DNA of 8,990 nucleotides, taken from the NCBI GenBank assembly GCA_045616225.1, contig JAZLGI010000002.1, positions 1-8,990 of the forward strand, given 5' to 3'. The position numbers and the translations under genes are program-made. This DNA comes from JAZLGI01 sp045616225. GTDB lineage: Bacteria; Spirochaetota; Spirochaetia; Sphaerochaetales; Sphaerochaetaceae. Below, piece after piece: positions 5,926-8,990 of the stretch; position 1 is the stretch's first letter, and each line of letters starts with the position of its first letter. The notes beneath the pieces were generated by a model that ran no database searches, was not told the DNA's origin, and saw only the letters and a program-made list of their open reading frames with translations.

Positions 5926-7174
5926 GCTTGATACAGCTGCCTTGATTTTTCCTGCTACAATGAGCAGAAAATGGTCAAATGCATTTAGAGTTTCTGCAGA
6001 ATTAAAAGAAGATATAGACTCTTCTGTTCTTCAACAGGCTGTTTTTGATTTAAAAGAAAGATTTCCAAGTTTTTATGTTAAACTCTCAAGTGGCTTCTTT
6101 TGGTTCAGACTGGAAGAATCAAGAAACATTCCAAAAGTGTCAGAAGATTATGCCTTTCCATTGGTATATTTGTCCAGAAAAGAACTTAAGAAGAATTGCA
6201 TGAGAGTTCTTTTTTATAAAAAAAGAATTGCTGTGGAATGTTTTCATTCTATTACAGATGGAAACGGTGGAATTCTTTTTCTTAAGAACCTTATAAGACG
6301 TTATTTGTTTTTAAAACATGGAATTACATGTGATAATGATGAAGTTTTCAAGAACCTTTCTGCAGAACCAAATTCAGAAGAATTAGAAGACAGTTTTTTT
6401 AAATATGCTTCTGAATATGCTTCAAGAGAAAGAGATCCGTTGGCTTTTAAAACAAAAGGTTCTCTTTTTTCTTCCGGGAGAAAGACTTTGATTACAGGAA
6501 GTATGCCTACAGAAAAGCTGGTTGAAGTTGCTCATGGTTTTAATTGCTCTGTAACTTGTTTTATAAGTGCTGTTATGCTGTGGGCTTTGATTAAGTTGCA
6601 GGATGCAACAGTTTCTGTAAAAAAGCAAAAGAGTGTAAAGATAACGGTTCCTGTTAATTTAAGAAAATTGTACGGAAGTAAGACTCTCAGAAACTTTGCT
6701 TTGGCCTTGAATATTGGAGTAGATCCAAGATTGGGAGATTATACTATTGATAATCTTTGCTCTGTAATAAAACATCAGCTTAAAACAAAGGCTACGACAC
6801 AGTTTATGTCCGGAATGATTGCAGAAAATACTCTTCCTCAAAAGAATATCTTTCTGAGATTAGTACCTTTGTTTATGAAAAACATTGTTATGAGATTTGT
6901 TTATTCATATAGGGGAGAGAAGGGCGGTTCTATTAATGTTTCAAATCTTGGTATGGAAACTTTGCCTGAGAGTCTTTCCTGTTTTGTAGATAGAATAGAT
7001 TTTATCATAGGTGCTCAGAAAAGTTATCCTAATAATTGTTCTGTAGTAAGCTTTAACGGAACAACAAGAATAAATGTTATAAGAGAAATAAAAGAGTCTG
7101 AACTTGAAAGGTTGTTTTTCTCAAAACTGGTTGAATTTGGAATACCTGTAGAGATAGAAAGTAATGAGGACTGA
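5906..7174 (+). CDS. Condensation-domain / alcohol-acyltransferase-like protein with intact HxxxDG
   Basis: A 422-residue protein of the CAT-like acyltransferase superfamily (condensation domains, PapA5, alcohol acetyltransferases), which move an acyl group from a thioester to a hydroxyl or amine. The active-site motif is intact: HSITDGNG at 114-121, with His114 as general base and Asp118-Gly119 structural. The N-terminal WFKLDTAALIFPA fits the start of this family as I recall it, so the ATG at 5906 is preferred over Met19 even though no clear ribosome site precedes it. A late SNLG at 346-349 matches the same strand in the upstream protein, consistent with shared fold. The first 20 bases lie in the upstream gene, so translation is probably coupled to it. 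No carrier protein, adenylation domain or other peptide-synthetase part is present, so it is a stand-alone acyltransferase. Acyl donor and acceptor cannot be read from the sequence. Confidence 0.72.
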   Translation: MQKKWFKLDTAALIFPATMSRKWSNAFRVSAELKEDIDSSVLQQAVFDLKERFPSFYVKLSSGFFWFRLEESRNIPKVSEDYAFPLVYLSRKELKKNCMRVLFYKKRIAVECFHSITDGNGGILFLKNLIRRYLFLKHGITCDNDEVFKNLSAEPNSEELEDSFFKYASEYASRERDPLAFKTKGSLFSSGRKTLITGSMPTEKLVEVAHGFNCSVTCFISAVMLWALIKLQDATVSVKKQKSVKITVPVNLRKLYGSKTLRNFALALNIGVDPRLGDYTIDNLCSVIKHQLKTKATTQFMSGMIAENTLPQKNIFLRLVPLFMKNIVMRFVYSYRGEKGGSINVSNLGMETLPESLSCFVDRIDFIIGAQKSYPNNCSVVSFNGTTRINVIREIKESELERLFFSKLVEFGIPVEIESNED

Positions 7175-7176
7175 AT

Positions 7177-7863
7177 ATGTATTGTGTTAAATGTGGTGTT
7201 AGTTTAAAAGAAGGAATTAAAGACTGCCCTCTCTGCGGAACCCCTGTTTGGAATCCCAATGGGGATGTAGACATGAGTCATTCATATCCAGAGAGAGTAC
7301 CTCAAATCTTAGATGCAAGGAGAAAAATGGCTGTAATCTTGACTTTTCCGGCAATTGTAGGTGTACTTGTTCTCCTTATTGTTTGGATGAATCTTGGTGT
7401 TGGAGAGCATTGGGGAGGTATTAGTCTTCTTGGAATTGCACTGGGTTATATTGCAATAGTATTGCCACTTTGGTTCAAGAAGTTCCATCTATATATATTA
7501 AATGCAATAGTCCATGCTGCAGCAGCGGGGTATACGTTATATATTTGTTATATTACAAACGGGCATTGGTTTCTTTCTTTTGCTTTTCCTGTATTGGCTG
7601 TACATTGTCTGTTATCAACAGCATTATTTGTTCTTCTACATTATATAAAAGGTGCAAATTGCTTTATTTTGGGAGGTTCTACAATTGCTTACGGATTGTT
7701 TACAATCCTAATTGAATTTTTTGCACATATAAGCTTTGGACAAAAGATGTTTAACTGGTCTTTGTATTCTGCAGGCGGTGCTTTTGCAGTAGGTATGTTC
7801 TTAATAATAGTTGGGATAATCAAGCCACTTAGAAACTATCTTCAGAAGATTTTGTTTTTCTAA
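7177..7863 (+). CDS. Zinc-ribbon membrane protein, DUF6320-like
   Basis: A 228-residue protein of unknown function. The N-terminus is a short zinc ribbon with Cys 3/6 and Cys 17/20, of the type CxxCG...CPLCG. After a polar stretch come about six predicted membrane helices, near residues 51-72, 79-98, 103-126, 130-155, 160-184 and 194-216, leaving a short basic C-terminus. The ribbon would most likely be cytoplasmic. The overall plan resembles the DUF6320 family, which I recall being found beside alcohol acetyltransferase-like genes in Clostridia; this is memory, not a search result. TGAGGA at 7165-7170 is six bases before the ATG, and only two bases separate it from the preceding stop, so it belongs to the same operon. 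It might anchor the two upstream proteins at the membrane or handle a lipid-like substrate; both are inference. Confidence 0.7.
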   Translation: MYCVKCGVSLKEGIKDCPLCGTPVWNPNGDVDMSHSYPERVPQILDARRKMAVILTFPAIVGVLVLLIVWMNLGVGEHWGGISLLGIALGYIAIVLPLWFKKFHLYILNAIVHAAAAGYTLYICYITNGHWFLSFAFPVLAVHCLLSTALFVLLHYIKGANCFILGGSTIAYGLFTILIEFFAHISFGQKMFNWSLYSAGGAFAVGMFLIIVGIIKPLRNYLQKILFF

Positions 7864-7865
7864 TT

Positions 7866-7884
7866 CTAAGGCAACCTTAGTTGC
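7866..7884 (+). repeat. Two mutually exclusive small hairpins after the membrane-protein gene
   Basis: CTAAGG (7866-7871) pairs with CCTTAG (7875-7880) across a 3-base loop, while GCAAC (7871-7875) pairs with GTTGC (7880-7884) across a 4-base loop. The two stems share bases and cannot coexist. They lie directly before a much stronger terminator and may have no function. Confidence 0.35.
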
Positions 7885-7900
7885 TCTTTCATTAACAAAT

Positions 7901-7934
7901 AAAAATGGCTGTTTCCAAAGAAACAGCCATTTTT
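7901..7934. terminator. Bidirectional intrinsic terminator between convergent genes
   Basis: A perfect 15-bp stem, bases 7901-7915 with 7920-7934, encloses a 4-base loop. The core is TGGCTGTTTC/GAAACAGCCA, and the outer five pairs are A on one side and T on the other, so a U-tract is formed in both directions. It lies 37 bases after the stop of the membrane-protein gene on the plus strand and 18 bases after the stop of the hydrogenase gene on the minus strand. Confidence 0.92.
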
Positions 7935-7952
7935 GTTAAATTGTTTTTGCAA

Positions 7953-8990
7953 TCAATTCTTGAATGGAACCTTTGCAGAATAGCTTGTATGAAGCAATTC
8001 GTGAGCCTTGTGTGAATTTGGATTCTCAAGGAAATTGTCATACAATTCTTTAATCTGAGGATTGTTGTGAGACTGTCTGATAACCTGTCTTTCATCTTCA
8101 GAATAAAGAGCATTAGCTCTCTTCTGTTTATAAGTGTCAAGAATATCAAGACCTTCGTTTGGAAGGAAACACTCACGAACATAAGGCTGACCACCGCCGT
8201 TTACACATCCGCCCGGACAACCCATGATTTCAATAAATGCGTACTTGCTCTTTCCTTCACGAATCTGATCCATGAGAACCTTTGCATTCTTCATGCCGCT
8301 TGCGACAGCAACAGAAATGTCCATGCCGTTAATGTTGAGAGTTGCTTCTTTGATACCGTCAAATCCGCGGACTGCTTCAAACTTAATAGCTTCATGCTCT
8401 TTTCCTGTGAGTGCAAAGTAAGCTGTTCTGAGTGCTGCTTCCATAACACCGCCGGTAACTCCAAAGATAACTGCTGCACCTGTGTAGTTTCCAACAATGT
8501 CCATGTCAAATTCTTCATCAGGAAGTTTTGTGAACTGAATACCGCTTCTCTTGATGAGACGTCCGAGTTCTCTTGTTGTAAGAACTGCATCTACGTCTTT
8601 AAGACCCTCTGTAACAAGCTGTTCTCTATCTTTCTCATACTTCTTTGCTGTACAAGGCATAATAGAGACAACAAACATATCCTTTGGATCTACACCAATC
8701 TTTTCTGCATAATAATGCTTGAGGATAGCACCCTGCATCTCATGAGGGCTCTTACAACTTGAAAGATGATCAAGCTGATCTCCATAGTAATACTCTGCAT
8801 AGTTAATCCAACCTGGAGAACATGATGTAATCATAGGAAGAACACCCTTGTTCTTGATTCTGTCAAGAAGCTCGTTAGCTTCTTCCATGATTGTAAGGTC
8901 TGCTGCATAGTTTGTATCAAATACTTTCTTGAAACCAAGTCTTCTGAGAGCGGCTACCATCTGTCCTGTAACAGGAGTACCGATCTTCAT
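7953..8990 (-). CDS. [FeFe]-hydrogenase catalytic subunit, C-terminal part (HndD-like, 5' partial)
   Basis: The visible 345 codons cover most of the H-cluster domain and the C-terminal small-subunit-like domain. [FeFe]-hydrogenases interconvert protons and H2; HndD-type subunits work in multi-subunit NAD(P)-linked or electron-bifurcating complexes in the cytoplasm. The three signature regions are present: TSCSPGW at fragment residues 55-61, MPCTAKKYE at 111-119, and EIMGCPGGCVNGGGQP at 254-269, plus GVTGGVMEAALRTAY in between. The end (LYxxDE...QSHNNP, ...HKAHELLHTSY) is the small-subunit domain fused as in single-chain enzymes. The first signature normally reads TSCCPxW, so one Cys is Ser here (codon 8817-8819). 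The Met at the window edge lies in the conserved GTPVTGQMVAALRRLGF region and is internal; the N-terminal iron-sulfur domains must lie beyond base 8990. HndD rather than monomeric HydA is a preference only. Confidence 0.9.
   Translation of the reverse strand: MKIGTPVTGQMVAALRRLGFKKVFDTNYAADLTIMEEANELLDRIKNKGVLPMITSCSPGWINYAEYYYGDQLDHLSSCKSPHEMQGAILKHYYAEKIGVDPKDMFVVSIMPCTAKKYEKDREQLVTEGLKDVDAVLTTRELGRLIKRSGIQFTKLPDEEFDMDIVGNYTGAAVIFGVTGGVMEAALRTAYFALTGKEHEAIKFEAVRGFDGIKEATLNINGMDISVAVASGMKNAKVLMDQIREGKSKYAFIEIMGCPGGCVNGGGQPYVRECFLPNEGLDILDTYKQKRANALYSEDERQVIRQSHNNPQIKELYDNFLENPNSHKAHELLHTSYSAKVPFKN

Noticed and set aside
8067..8762. A 231-codon Cys-rich open frame on the plus strand
   Set aside because: It lies opposite the hydrogenase reading frame, has no ribosome site and no recognisable domain; its cysteines arise from antisense codons.
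8988..8990. Met at the window edge as the hydrogenase start
   Set aside because: It lies inside a conserved part of the H-cluster domain; the gene must continue past the window.

Overview
The window looks like a low-GC, diderm anaerobe, most likely a spirochaete of the Treponema group. The evidence is the treponeme-style signal peptide of the solute-binding protein (ending in FASG followed by a Gln/Glu/Ala-rich stretch), the AT-rich sequence with tight operons, and a HndD-like [FeFe]-hydrogenase that points to fermentation. The genus is an inference from these traits; no rRNA or other marker is present to fix it.

Layout. (1) Bases 1-911: the 3' end of mutS, with a visible beta-clamp-binding motif, directly abutting a ComF-like phosphoribosyltransferase gene whose ATG follows the mutS stop codon with no gap. 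(2) 912-1088: a 177-base leader with a possible promoter and repeats. (3) 1089-4915: a complete binding-protein-dependent ABC importer of the ferric-iron (FbpABC/AfuABC) type, made of a periplasmic binding protein, an ATPase and a fused double-domain permease. A strong intrinsic terminator sits between the binding-protein gene and the ATPase gene, which would keep the binding protein in excess. The ATPase and permease genes overlap by four bases. (4) 5002-7863: a tight three-gene cassette. Its genes encode a 2-oxoacid-dehydrogenase-E2-like protein that has lost the catalytic HxxxD residues, a condensation-domain/alcohol-acyltransferase-like protein with an intact HxxxDG, and a zinc-ribbon protein with about six membrane helices (DUF6320-like). 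(5) 7901-7934: a 15-bp hairpin that can terminate both converging transcripts. (6) 7953-8990, minus strand: the C-terminal part of an [FeFe]-hydrogenase catalytic subunit, including the H-cluster domain and the small-subunit-like tail; its 5' end lies outside the window.

How the genes relate. mutS and comF probably share a transcript but have no clear functional link. The ABC importer is a self-contained uptake system; its substrate is probably iron or another small anion, but the binding protein lacks the Tyr-Tyr pair of classical ferric-binding proteins. The acyltransferase cassette is the least understood part. Two proteins of the same (CAT-like) fold, one with and one without catalytic residues, are co-translated with a membrane protein, which suggests a membrane-associated acyl-transfer system of unknown substrate. 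No gene-free stretch exceeds 300 bases. I saw no tRNA, rRNA, CRISPR array, insertion sequence or attachment site.
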